Positions 37,144 to 45,124 are shown, counted from the stretch's first letter. The stretch is 64,000 bases of DNA from Undibacterium sp. CCC3.4 (GCF_034347425.1 NZ_CP133779.1:2232001-2296000); one strand, 5' to 3'. Numbers and translations: made by a program. Notes: generated by a model from the sequence alone, not told the origin.

Positions 37144-37806
37144 ATGTCGACGTTTTCACTTCGTATCGTCATTGCCGATGATCATCCGGCCATACTGATC
37201 GGGAACAGGCAAGCACTACAAGCAATGGCCACCATAGAAGTCGTTGCTACAGTCAGAAATTCCAGCGAATTGATCGCGGTATTGGAAACAGAAAATTGCG
37301 ATATTCTAGTCACTGATTATTCCATGCCTGGCGGCGAATACGGCGATGGCATGGCCTTGTTTGAATTTATTCAGCGCCGTTATCCGGCGCTCAAAATTGT
37401 CATCATGACGATGCTCGACAGTCCCATCGTGCTGCGCCCGTTGATCCGCTCCGGCATCCGTTGTATTCTGAGTAAATCGGATGATTCCACGCATCTCATC
37501 CCCGCCATCCATGTCGCCTCCGCCGGCGGCAGTTACTTCTCACCAACCATTGCGGCGATGGCGCAGGAATTGGAAAATAATACGCGTGGCAACGTCAGCA
37601 AAAGCGAGCTGACCAAACGCGAGCTCGAAATTCTGCGCTATTACACATCCGGTTTAAGTGTGACGGAAATCGCCGAGGTGTTGAGTAGAAGCAAGCAGAC
37701 CATCAGTTCGCAGAAATCGAGTGCGATGAAAAAGCTGGGTATAGAACGCGAAGCCGATCTGTTCAAATATGCGATGGAAATGGGTTTAATTTCTTCTTCA
37801 CAATAA
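37144..37806 (+). CDS. RcsB-like response regulator (NarL/LuxR family)
   Basis: The 220-residue regulator has a receiver domain (IVIADDHPAILIG; phosphorylated Asp in ILVTDYSMPGGEYGDG) and a LuxR-type HTH (SVTEIAEVLSRSKQTISSQK followed by SAMKKLGIE). YGDG after the SMPG and TISSQK-SAM-KLG are specific similarities to enterobacterial RcsB rather than to generic NarL proteins. It is divergent from the RcsC-like kinase. Nearby dyads resembling RcsB boxes suggest local targets. Confidence 0.9.
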   Translation: MSTFSLRIVIADDHPAILIGNRQALQAMATIEVVATVRNSSELIAVLETENCDILVTDYSMPGGEYGDGMALFEFIQRRYPALKIVIMTMLDSPIVLRPLIRSGIRCILSKSDDSTHLIPAIHVASAGGSYFSPTIAAMAQELENNTRGNVSKSELTKRELEILRYYTSGLSVTEIAEVLSRSKQTISSQKSSAMKKLGIEREADLFKYAMEMGLISSSQ

Positions 37807-37917
37807 TCATATCTTCGCAGCGCTAGCGGCATGACAAGACATGTTGGCGCAGCGGCCATGCTGCGCGACTTCGCAAGCCTACTTTCAACGCCACCGCCTG
37901 TTAGATAATTTCAATTT

Positions 37918-37931
37918 TAGTATTTGTCTGA
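37918..37931. promoter_or_regulatory. RcsB-box-like dyad, site 2 (weak)
   Basis: TAGTATTTGTCTGA keeps the left half TAGTATTTGT of site 1 exactly, with a degenerate right half. It lies 111 bases after the RcsB-like gene and upstream of the TonB receptor gene. Confidence 0.35.
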
Positions 37932-38024
37932 CTCATTCCCCTCATTATTTCGGGCTTGTCTGATAGATATTCCTTCCTTCCTATGCCAAAGTTTGTTCAG
38001 GCATTCAGTCGTCATCACTTGAGC

Positions 38025-38420
38025 CATCAAAAATCTGACTAGGGTTTGAAACCCCGGCCTTCAGAGGCTGTCGCAAAAGGGTAGTGAGTCGGTATCATTA
38101 CCCTGACTGGTGGCCACGTCATTCCTGCGCGCTTTTGGCAGGAACCCAGCGGCGTTCGTGGTTAACTGAAAATGCCAGAAATTGTGGCATTTTCAGTGTA
38201 AAAAACGACGCTGGGTTCCCGCCAAAAGCATGCGGGAATGACGAGGCTGTGGCATGCAGGAATGACGAGGTATGCGGTGTTTCAGGTGTAAAAAACGTCC
38301 ATCAGGCTTTTGCGACAGCCTCTTTTGGCCGGTGAGCGACGAAGGAGCGACCCGATGGGAGGGGATGCAAACCCCTTCCAGAGTTTTTTTCATCGTCGCT
38401 TGCGACGATCCATTTAGTTG
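38025..38420. repeat. 396-bp intergenic repeat with hairpin MITE core, copy A
   Basis: This unit matches 58681-59076 in length and almost throughout in sequence. It consists of a left arm with the palindrome GGGTTTGAAACCC, a 279-bp MITE core (38054-38332), and a right arm with two hairpins (GGGAGGGG/CCCCTTCC and ATCGTCGC/GCGACGAT). The core has 26-bp ends (CCGGCC-NNN-AGAGGCTGTCGCAAAAG inverted, only the NNN unmatched). Nested inside are a roughly 25-bp imperfect inverted repeat around AACCCAGCG/CGCTGGGTT and a perfect CTGAAAATGCCA/TGGCATTTTCAG, so one strand can fold almost end to end. No transposase is encoded. Confidence 0.9.
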
Positions 38421-38474
38421 TCTGATGTAAGCATTTTTCTGTTGGTTTGTTGTACTTCCAAAGGAGATTTGTTC

Positions 38475-41333
38475 ATGGAATTAAAAAAAACGGCCGTCGC
38501 GCTCGCTTTTCCCACGATCATCGTACCGCCTGCTGTGGCTCAGCAAGACATCGCTGCAGAAGCTGCACAACAGCAAGTGATCATCAGCGGTTCGCACATA
38601 CGGCGCGCTGAGAAAGAAGGCTCGAGCCCAATACAAAGTATCAGCGCCGACGACTTGAAGAAATCGGGCTACACCACGGTGTCTGAAGTACTACGCAATA
38701 TTACCGCGAATGGCCAAGGCACACTCAGTCAAGGTTTCGGACGTGCATTCGCGTCAGGCGCGAGTGGTATTTCTTTGCGTGGTCTCAACGTCGGCGCGAC
38801 CTTAATACTCATCGATGGTCATCGGCTCGCCGCCTATCCCTTGGCCGACGATGGCCAACGTCCATTCGTCGATATCACCAGCATTCCCTTTGAAGCGGTC
38901 GAAAGAATCGACATCGTCAAAGACGGTGCCTCGGCAATTTATGGTTCCGATGCGATTGCCGGCGTGGTCAATGTCATCTTAAAGAAAAGCTACCTCGGTT
39001 CCCGCATCACGGCCGAAGTCGGCACGAGCGAGCAGGGTGGTGGTACGACACAGCGCGCTTCGTTGATCCATGGCTTCGGCAACCTCGCCAGCGATGGGTA
39101 CAATGCTTACGGCGGCATCGAATACCGCTCTCAGGGCTCGATCGCATTAAGCCAACGCAGCGGCCAAGACTGGAGCCGCAGCGACTGGCGTGGTCAGGGC
39201 GGCATGCATCTGACGCCCGGCGCGGTCAATAGTCTCATTCCTCAGCCCAACATTCAAACACCGTATTTGTTTAATCCGCACGGGGTGGTCGGGGCTAATG
39301 GCGCGGCCGATATCGATAATCCGGCTAACTACTCTTTTTATCCGGGGCGCTGCGTCGGCTTGGCGGCACTCAAGGCCGGCCAGTGTACTTACACCGATCC
39401 TTGGTACCAATTGCAAGCACCAAGCGAGCACCTCAACCTGCTCGCCAGTGTGAGCGGCAAATTGCGCGATGACTGGGAATGGAATCTCAAGGCATCGCTG
39501 TTCCAAAGTCGCACCCGTGTCGTGGTTGGTAGCGTTCCTACTTTCCCGCATCCGTCTTACCCCGGCAATGTTGCATTGGGGCCTGGGATCACGCCATATC
39601 AGGTCGGGGCGGTCTCCGATTTCGCCGTGCCAGCCGGCTATCCTGGTAACCCCTTTTCAGGCCCTGCCTATGTGTATGGCTATCTGCCTGATCTTGGTCC
39701 GCTGACGATAGATAACGACAGCAAGACGCTGCGTGTGGTCGGTGAAATCAACGGCAGTCTCGGTGCTTGGGATGTCAGCGCCGCGCTCGGTTTGACACGC
39801 GTTGACATGCGCCAAGACATGCACAATTACATCAGCCGCACTCGCTTGCTCGGCCTCTTGCACGACCCCCAGCCGTTCCAAATCACGGGCAATAATTCTC
39901 CTGCCATGATGGCCGCCTTGGCACCGCCGGTAGGCATCAGTAAGACCAGTGAATTGCACTTTATCGAAGCGCGTGGGCAGCGGCCATTATATGAACTGGC
40001 CGGCGGGCCCTTGGTGCTCTTGGTCGGTGGCAGCTATCAGTACCGCAATCTCGCCTCACCGGCACCGCAACAATTCGCGCTAGGCCAGCTTGATAGTGGT
40101 TCCGCCGTCTATGCGTTCGGCCGCCAGAAAAATGCCGCCGTCTATGCCGAGCTGTATGCACCAGTGCGTAACAAGCTCGAACTCGAGGCCGCCTTACGGT
40201 TTGATCATTACGATACCTACGGCTATTCCACCACCCCGAAACTCGGTTTCAAATACACCCCGACCAATGCGCTTAGTCTGCGTGGTACTTATTCGCACGG
40301 CTTTCGTGCGCCGGCACCGACGGAAAATCAAAGCGCCGGCTCACGCTTTCAGTTTAATGCCATCAACGACCCGCTTACGTGTAGCGATGGCAATACCGCC
40401 ACTGCGGGCAATGTCATCAACGCCTGTAATTTCCAACCACCCTACCTACAGGTGACGACATCGAACATACAACCGGAAAAGTCGAAGGCACTCACGCTCG
40501 GCTTGATACTCGAACCGGTGCAAGGCTGGAGCACCACTCTTGATTACTACCGTATCGAAATCAAAGATTTGATCGCCAGCGAATCCGGCTTGTCCGGCTA
40601 CCGCCCCGAGTATGTGCGCGGCCCCGCGCAGCCGACCTTGATCGCTGATGGGCAAGGTGGCAGTTATATGGGCACGCCGGCCGTCGGCCCTATCCTCTAC
40701 GCCACCTCGGCCTATGTGAATGCCAATGCGATCAGCACTTCCGGCTTCGAATTTGGCAGCCGCTTCCGTCATCGTCTCAGTGACGCTGCTGCGCTTACGG
40801 CCGAGCTGCAATGGACCCATACACTCAGCTATCGCATGCGCATAGACGGTGTCTCTTATGAACTCGCTGGCACCCACGGACCGACTATTTACTCCGGTGA
40901 CACCGGCAATCCACGTGATCGCGTACAAGTTACGCTGGCGTATGATCGCGGCCCGTTCAATCTGAGCACCAGTTTTAACTGGATAGGCGGCTTTAACGTC
41001 CTCGATCCTTCCGCCGGTCAGGGTAAAAACGATACCTGCGAAAATTCGCTGCAAAACTCGAACAACTATTTTTTTGGTGCGACTTATCCGCAGCAGTATT
41101 GCAAGGTCGAAAGCTTTCTGTCTACTAATCTCTCAGCCAGCTACCAAATCGACAAACACTGGAGTGTGCGCGCTGCCATCACCAACTTATTCAACCAGTC
41201 GCCACCGCTCGATTTGCAAACCTATGCAGCTATCGGCACCGTGAGCGGGAGCAGCACCGCGTATAACCCCTCATTACATCAAGCCGGTGCGATTGGCCGG
41301 TATTTCCATCTCGCCGCGTCCTATAGCTTTTGA
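38475..41333 (+). CDS. TonB-dependent outer-membrane receptor
   Basis: A 952-residue receptor with an N-terminal export signal (MELKKTAVALAFPTIIVPPA), a plug domain (IQSISADDLKKSGYTTVSEV; ILIDGHRLAAYPLADDG; VKDGASAIYGSDAIAGVVN) and a long barrel ending with the aromatic SYSF typical of Omp85-inserted barrels. The AAEAAQQQVIISGSHIRR start is like receptors for larger organic ligands. The next genes (Tsx channel, BMP binding protein) suggest a nucleoside-related ligand, by inference. The ATG at 38475 has AAGGAG at 38461-38466. Confidence 0.92.
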   Translation: MELKKTAVALAFPTIIVPPAVAQQDIAAEAAQQQVIISGSHIRRAEKEGSSPIQSISADDLKKSGYTTVSEVLRNITANGQGTLSQGFGRAFASGASGISLRGLNVGATLILIDGHRLAAYPLADDGQRPFVDITSIPFEAVERIDIVKDGASAIYGSDAIAGVVNVILKKSYLGSRITAEVGTSEQGGGTTQRASLIHGFGNLASDGYNAYGGIEYRSQGSIALSQRSGQDWSRSDWRGQGGMHLTPGAVNSLIPQPNIQTPYLFNPHGVVGANGAADIDNPANYSFYPGRCVGLAALKAGQCTYTDPWYQLQAPSEHLNLLASVSGKLRDDWEWNLKASLFQSRTRVVVGSVPTFPHPSYPGNVALGPGITPYQVGAVSDFAVPAGYPGNPFSGPAYVYGYLPDLGPLTIDNDSKTLRVVGEINGSLGAWDVSAALGLTRVDMRQDMHNYISRTRLLGLLHDPQPFQITGNNSPAMMAALAPPVGISKTSELHFIEARGQRPLYELAGGPLVLLVGGSYQYRNLASPAPQQFALGQLDSGSAVYAFGRQKNAAVYAELYAPVRNKLELEAALRFDHYDTYGYSTTPKLGFKYTPTNALSLRGTYSHGFRAPAPTENQSAGSRFQFNAINDPLTCSDGNTATAGNVINACNFQPPYLQVTTSNIQPEKSKALTLGLILEPVQGWSTTLDYYRIEIKDLIASESGLSGYRPEYVRGPAQPTLIADGQGGSYMGTPAVGPILYATSAYVNANAISTSGFEFGSRFRHRLSDAAALTAELQWTHTLSYRMRIDGVSYELAGTHGPTIYSGDTGNPRDRVQVTLAYDRGPFNLSTSFNWIGGFNVLDPSAGQGKNDTCENSLQNSNNYFFGATYPQQYCKVESFLSTNLSASYQIDKHWSVRAAITNLFNQSPPLDLQTYAAIGTVSGSSTAYNPSLHQAGAIGRYFHLAASYSF

Positions 41334-41352
41334 TTTTCTTACGGAGCCACAC

Positions 41353-42144
41353 GTGATAAAACGCTTGCTTTCGACTGCCATACTGAGCGCGGCCTGTAGT
41401 CTGACATACGCGCAGACCAGTGGTTTTCTCACTGCCAGTCTGAATCGACTCAACTGGAGCGGCTCTACGATTGCGCGCAGCAACGTCGGGCCTATCGGCC
41501 AAAAAGCACATTTCACCTATCTCGAAATCGAAGCTGGAAAGCTCGGTGAGTGGGGCGATTTATATGGCTTTGCCGATATCGAAAACCCACATCATGCCAA
41601 TGACTACGAGCGCGATCCACGTGGCAATCGTCGTTTCGTGCTCAAGCTGGTCGGCCGTCATCAATTAAGCAAGATCGCCGGTGTTCCTCTGTTCGCCTAT
41701 GCTCAGATCTATGATCTGCGCGATAAAGATTTTTTCGACCAGAATCGCGTGTTCGGCTTGTCGACTGAATTGTCGGAAGGCAAGCTGTGGATCAAGCCAT
41801 TTCTTGGCGTGCATCAAGAATTCAAATCGGGTATTGGTGCGCAATTCAATGGTGGTATGGCCGGTTACGTAGCCGGCTATGACTTCAGCTTGGCCGGACA
41901 GGCACTCTCTGTGACGCAGTGGCACGAAACCGAGTTTTCCAGACGCAGTCAATTCTTGACGATGGCTGAACCGGATCGCATCGTCACCGGCCATCGCAGC
42001 GGCCAAAATGGTGCCGTCTCCTTGTGGTGGAAAATCGCAGCTGATATCAGCACCGGGCTCAGTTATCGCTACGCGAACCACAAGCTCGGTGTGGCCGGAA
42101 TCGAAGATGGCTGGATTATCACAGTGAAATACCATTTCAAATAA
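41353..42144 (+). CDS. Tsx-like nucleoside-specific outer-membrane channel
   Basis: The 263-residue beta-barrel protein of the Tsx/OmpK group has a signal peptide (IKRLLSTAILSAACSLTYAQ). The mature protein shows alternating barrel strands, GDLYGFADIENPHHANDYER, and a C-terminal ITVKYHFK ending in Phe-Lys. A GTG initiator at 41353, with ACGGAG seven bases before it, places the signal peptide correctly; the open frame upstream runs into the receptor gene. It starts 19 bases after the receptor, so co-transcription is likely. Confidence 0.87.
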   Translation: MIKRLLSTAILSAACSLTYAQTSGFLTASLNRLNWSGSTIARSNVGPIGQKAHFTYLEIEAGKLGEWGDLYGFADIENPHHANDYERDPRGNRRFVLKLVGRHQLSKIAGVPLFAYAQIYDLRDKDFFDQNRVFGLSTELSEGKLWIKPFLGVHQEFKSGIGAQFNGGMAGYVAGYDFSLAGQALSVTQWHETEFSRRSQFLTMAEPDRIVTGHRSGQNGAVSLWWKIAADISTGLSYRYANHKLGVAGIEDGWIITVKYHFK

Positions 42145-42171
42145 GGAAAAAAATTATGGTCGTCAATTACC
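42145..42171 (+). other. Orphan ribosome-binding site and start codon cut by an insertion
   Basis: Directly after the tsx stop, AAGGA and an ATG at 42156 start a reading frame (MVVNY) that runs at once into the MITE at 42172 and ends inside it. It looks like the original beginning of the next operon gene, possibly the BMP gene now starting at 43145, separated by about 1 kb of inserted DNA. Confidence 0.5.
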
Positions 42172-42426
42172 CCGGCCTCAAGAGGCTGTCGCAAAAGCCT
42201 GATGGACGTTTTTTACACCTGAAACACCGCATACCTCGTCATTCCCGCATGCTTTTGGCGGGAACCCAGCGTCGTTTTTTACACTGAAAATGCCACAATT
42301 TCTGGCATTTTCAGTTAAGCACGAACGCCGCTGGGTTCCTGCCAAAAGCGCGCAGGAATGACGTGGCCACCAGTCAGGGTAATGATACCGACTCACTACG
42401 CTTTTGCGACAGCCTCTCAAGGCCGG
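42172..42426. repeat. Hairpin MITE, copy B (inverted)
   Basis: A 255-bp copy in the opposite orientation to copies A and C, without their outer arms. Its ends (CCGGCC ... AGAGGCTGTCGCAAAAG, inverted) are intact, as are the inner inverted repeats, while the tandem GCATGCGGGAATGACGAGG duplication of copy A is present only once. It abuts the omega-RNA-like segment of the IscB relic, sharing its last bases with the first hairpin. Confidence 0.9.
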
Positions 42427-42715
42427 AGCTTGAAAAAGCTCGGTTGACCAGACTGAGCGCAACGCATCGCGCTACGTTGCAACGAAGTACAAGACGCAGC
42501 TTGGAATGCTTCCTCAGTTCCAAGCTCTGCAAGCAGCAGAAGCAGACAAGCATAGGGTAAGCACGAAACGTTCTGCTGCAAGGGTCATCGGAGAGTGCGG
42601 GTGAGCATTCCGAACCGAAGCTGCGTTGTGACATTGTCGAGGGGAGCGGCACCGTCAGATGCCCGTCACCAGGCGCGTAAGCGCATAGGGAAGTGCAGAT
42701 TACATCTGCTATTTC
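42420..42715 (+). ncRNA. Candidate omega-RNA of the IscB element
   Basis: IscB omega-RNAs are encoded just upstream of the gene on the same strand, with the guide at their 5' end. The roughly 300 nt here are packed with hairpins: GAGCTT-GAAA-AAGCTC (42426-42441), GCAACG/CGTTGC (42459-42480), a perfect 9-bp stem AGCTTGGAA/TTCCAAGCT (42498-42526), a perfect 9-bp stem GCAGCAGAA/TTCTGCTGC (42533-42579) and TCGGA...TCCGA (42588-42613). No protein frame fits this stretch. The 5' and 3' ends are estimates. The scaffold looks undamaged although its gene is deleted. Confidence 0.65.
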
Positions 42716-42732
42716 ATATTGGAGATACAAAA

Positions 42733-43118
42733 ATGGCTGTATTTGTACTAAGCAGAACACAAGAACCGCTGATGCCATGCAGCGAAAAACGGGCGCGCAA
42801 GCTGCTCGCAGCAGGCCGGGCACGCGTGCATCGCCTGTTCCCGTTTGCTATACGCTTGCTTGACCGTACTGTTACCGACAGTGCCTTCCGACAGGGAAGA
42901 AAACCGGCCAGTACATAGGCCGCGTAGCAGTTCGCGCAAGTGGCAGTTTCAACATACAAACGCAAGAATCTGTCGTACAAGGCATATCGCATAAGCACTG
43001 CAAGATCATTCAGCGTGCAGATGGGTATAGTTATTCACTGGTGGCAAACATGGACGTGACAGGCACGCCACCAAAGCAAGGAACGCTGCGCGTTCCGCGC
43101 TCTGCCTCCTCGGCCTGA
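42733..43118 (+). pseudogene. iscB: IscB nuclease gene with large internal deletion
   Basis: The first 50 or so codons read MAVFVLSRTQEPLMPCSEKR and continue ARKLLAAGRARVHRLFPFAI. This is the PLMP domain and start of the bridge-helix region that define IscB, the RuvC/HNH RNA-guided nuclease family ancestral to Cas9. After RLLDRTVTDSAF the frame shifts and the text resumes as GKKTGQYIGRVAVRASGSFN, then HCKIIQRADGYSYSL, the usual IscB C-terminus, with a stop at 43116-43118. IscB is normally about 400-500 residues, so roughly 300 or more codons, including the HNH domain and most of RuvC, are missing. It cannot make an active nuclease. Confidence 0.85.
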
Positions 43119-43127
43119 AGGCTGAGG
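43108..43127 (+). other. IS200/IS605-like right-end hairpin
   Basis: CCTCGGCC-TGAA-GGCTGAGG forms an 8-bp stem with one G-U pair, overlapping the stop codon of the iscB relic and followed by TTTCACGCG. Subterminal hairpins like this are what the TnpA transposase of the family recognises at the right end. Confidence 0.65.
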
Positions 43128-43144
43128 TTTCACGCGTAAATCTG

Positions 43145-44152
43145 ATGAAGCAGCGAAGAAAATGTGCATCCAGCAGCGTGATGTTCTATCTTGTATGGCA
43201 AATTACTGCCGCGCAAGCAGCCGATCTCAAGCTCGCGCTGGTGTATGACGGTGGCGGGAAATTTGATCAATCCTTCAATCAATCGGCCGCGACCGGTGCC
43301 GAGCGCTTTAAAAAAGACACGGGCATCAACTATCTCGAAGTGCAGATCAGTCAGGAAGCGCAGACCGAACAAGTACTGCGCAATTTGGCGCGACGTAAAA
43401 CCGATCTGATTGCCGCGATCGGTTTTTCACAGGCACAAGCGGTACAGGCCGTCGCCAAAGAATTTCCAAACGTAAAATTTCTCTTGATTGATGCCGTTGC
43501 CAACGGCGACAACATCAACTCCATCATTTTCAAAGAACAAGAGGGTGCCTATCTGGTCGGCATGGCAGCCGCCTTGGTTTCGAAAAACAAACACCTCGGC
43601 TTTATCGGCGGCATGGATATCCCACTCATCCGTGCCTTTGCTTGTGGCTATGTACAAGGTGCCAAAGCAGTCGACCAGAAAATCACGATCACACAAAACA
43701 TGATCGGTACCACGATCTCTGCCTGGAATGATCCAGCCAAAGGCAGTGATATTGCACGTTCACAGTTTGTGCGCGGTGCCGATGTGGTATTCGCGGCGGC
43801 CGGTGGTAGTGGTGCCGGAATTTTGCAGGCGGCCAAGGAGAAAAATCGCTATGCGATCGGCGTCGATTCTAATCAAAATCATTTATATCCGGGCACGATG
43901 TTGACCTCGATGGTGAAAAACATTGATGTCGCCGTTTACGACAATTTCATGCAGGTAAAAAATGGCACTTGGCGCGCTGGTGTGCAAAACCTTGGTCTCA
44001 AAGAACGCGGTGTGGATTGGGCCTTAGATAAAGATAATCGTGCGCTGATTTCAAGCCAGGTGGAGCAACGCGTCAATCAAGCACGGCAAGAGATTATTGC
44101 CGGGAAATTGCTGGTAGCTGACTATCGCAGCGAGCAGCGTTGCCCGCTCTGA
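43145..44152 (+). CDS. BMP-family (PnrA-like) nucleoside-binding periplasmic protein
   Basis: The 335-residue binding protein has a signal peptide (to about residue 25, AQA) and the BMP core: LALVYDGGGKFDQSFNQSA, ALVSKNKHLGFIGGMDIPLI, VVFAAAGGSGAGILQAAKEK and YAIGVDSNQNHLYPG. Family members bind purine nucleosides for ABC import. It lacks a lipobox. No permease or ATPase genes follow, so it depends on a transporter encoded elsewhere or acts as a sensor. The Shine-Dalgarno sequence is poor (GAGG about 18 bases upstream), fitting a start displaced by the insertion before it. Confidence 0.88.
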   Translation: MKQRRKCASSSVMFYLVWQITAAQAADLKLALVYDGGGKFDQSFNQSAATGAERFKKDTGINYLEVQISQEAQTEQVLRNLARRKTDLIAAIGFSQAQAVQAVAKEFPNVKFLLIDAVANGDNINSIIFKEQEGAYLVGMAAALVSKNKHLGFIGGMDIPLIRAFACGYVQGAKAVDQKITITQNMIGTTISAWNDPAKGSDIARSQFVRGADVVFAAAGGSGAGILQAAKEKNRYAIGVDSNQNHLYPGTMLTSMVKNIDVAVYDNFMQVKNGTWRAGVQNLGLKERGVDWALDKDNRALISSQVEQRVNQARQEIIAGKLLVADYRSEQRCPL

Positions 44153-44239
44153 GCGCCATTTTTTTCTCTGTTGATGCAGGCAGTATTTGTATGTAAATTT
44201 GCCATTTCCATACGAGTTCGCACGCATTTTAATCGATTT

Positions 44240-44253
44240 TAGTACTCGTCCCA
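44240..44253. promoter_or_regulatory. RcsB-box-like dyad, site 3 (upstream of ompW)
   Basis: TAGTACTCGTCCCA lies 155 bases before the ompW ATG and matches the TAGTA-N4-TMCTA pattern in 8 of 10 defined positions. The preceding TTTT is shared with sites 1 and 4. Confidence 0.45.
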
Positions 44254-44407
44254 TTTCATTGCCGCGTTCGAGTTTGTATATTGGAACTGACATCGCCTGT
44301 CCTGTATTGCTTGTCAAATAAGTGGCAATAAGTTTTATTTTCTTCAGCGCCGGCTAGTCCTTGTTGAGCATTTTTTTAAACATTCAATAATTTATATTAA
44401 TCGAGAC

Positions 44408-45124
44408 ATGAAAACACTTTCCCGTATCCTTCCCCCTCTCGCCTTCATTGCTGGCTCTTCATTCATGGCAAGCAGTGCAGTAGCCCAATCAGCTGGCGAC
44501 ACGGTTTTCAATGTCGGTTGGTTTTATATTCAACCCAACGATTCCAGTGAACCATTGAAGCGCACCGCGCCATCATCGATGGCCGGAACCATTCCGAATT
44601 CCAGTGCCAGTGTTGGCAATGCCAATACCTTGGCATTCAGTTTGACCCATTTTGTCAGTGATAATATGGCTATGACACTCGATGCCGGTCTGCCGCCGAA
44701 GTTCACGCTGACTGGGGCCGGATCTTTGGCCGGTTTAGGGGTGTTGGGCACGGCAAAACAATGGAGTCCCGCTTTGCTTGGTAAGTGGTATTTCGGCAGC
44801 GCGACCAGTGCTTTTCGTCCCTTTGTCGGTGCCGGCGTAACTTACGTTCGCTACTCAAACATCGAATTATCAAACAGTTTTCAAGCGGCGTCTGGTGGCA
44901 CGGCCACGGCTGATCTCAGTTCTTCATGGGCACCGGTGGCTAATATTGGTGCTACCTACCAGCTTGATAAAAATTGGTCGCTACTATTTTCTTTGTCCTA
45001 TGTCCCACTCAAAACCAAGGCTGACATTACCGGGATGACGCCATCGAATGTACAAACCAAAGCCAACACTAGCCTCACGCTCAATCCTCTCGTGGCGCTG
45101 GTATCGGTTGGGTATAAATTTTAA
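44408..45124 (+). CDS. ompW: OmpW family outer-membrane protein
   Basis: A 238-residue small beta-barrel with a signal peptide (FIAGSSFMASSAVAQ). OmpW features are FNVGWFYIQPNDSSEPL near the mature start, LALTHFVSDNMAMTLDAGLP-like strand text (LTHFVSDNMAMTLDAG), PALLGKWYFG, FRPFVGAGVTYVRY and the ending LVALVSVGYKF. OmpW forms a narrow hydrophobic channel and responds to stress. A strong terminator follows. Confidence 0.93.
   Translation: MKTLSRILPPLAFIAGSSFMASSAVAQSAGDTVFNVGWFYIQPNDSSEPLKRTAPSSMAGTIPNSSASVGNANTLAFSLTHFVSDNMAMTLDAGLPPKFTLTGAGSLAGLGVLGTAKQWSPALLGKWYFGSATSAFRPFVGAGVTYVRYSNIELSNSFQAASGGTATADLSSSWAPVANIGATYQLDKNWSLLFSLSYVPLKTKADITGMTPSNVQTKANTSLTLNPLVALVSVGYKF

Larger units (their letters stand above)
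42420..43135 (+). mobile_element. Relic IscB-bearing element (IS200/IS605-like), internally deleted
   Basis: The segment holds, in order, a hairpin-rich omega-RNA candidate, the N-terminal and C-terminal ends of an IscB gene, and an IS200/IS605-like right-end hairpin (43108-43127). No tnpA transposase is present, as is usual for IscB elements moved in trans. Left and right limits are approximate. Confidence 0.7.

Noticed and set aside
38084..38335. Reading frames of 60-106 codons inside the MITE copies
   Set aside because: They exist on both strands of a hairpin-forming repeat, change between copies and lack ribosome-binding sites.
42177..42422. TCAA as a 4-bp target duplication of MITE copy B
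   Set aside because: The inverted repeat continues outward through CCGGCC/GGCCGG, so TCAA lies inside the element ends. Copies A and C do not show it.
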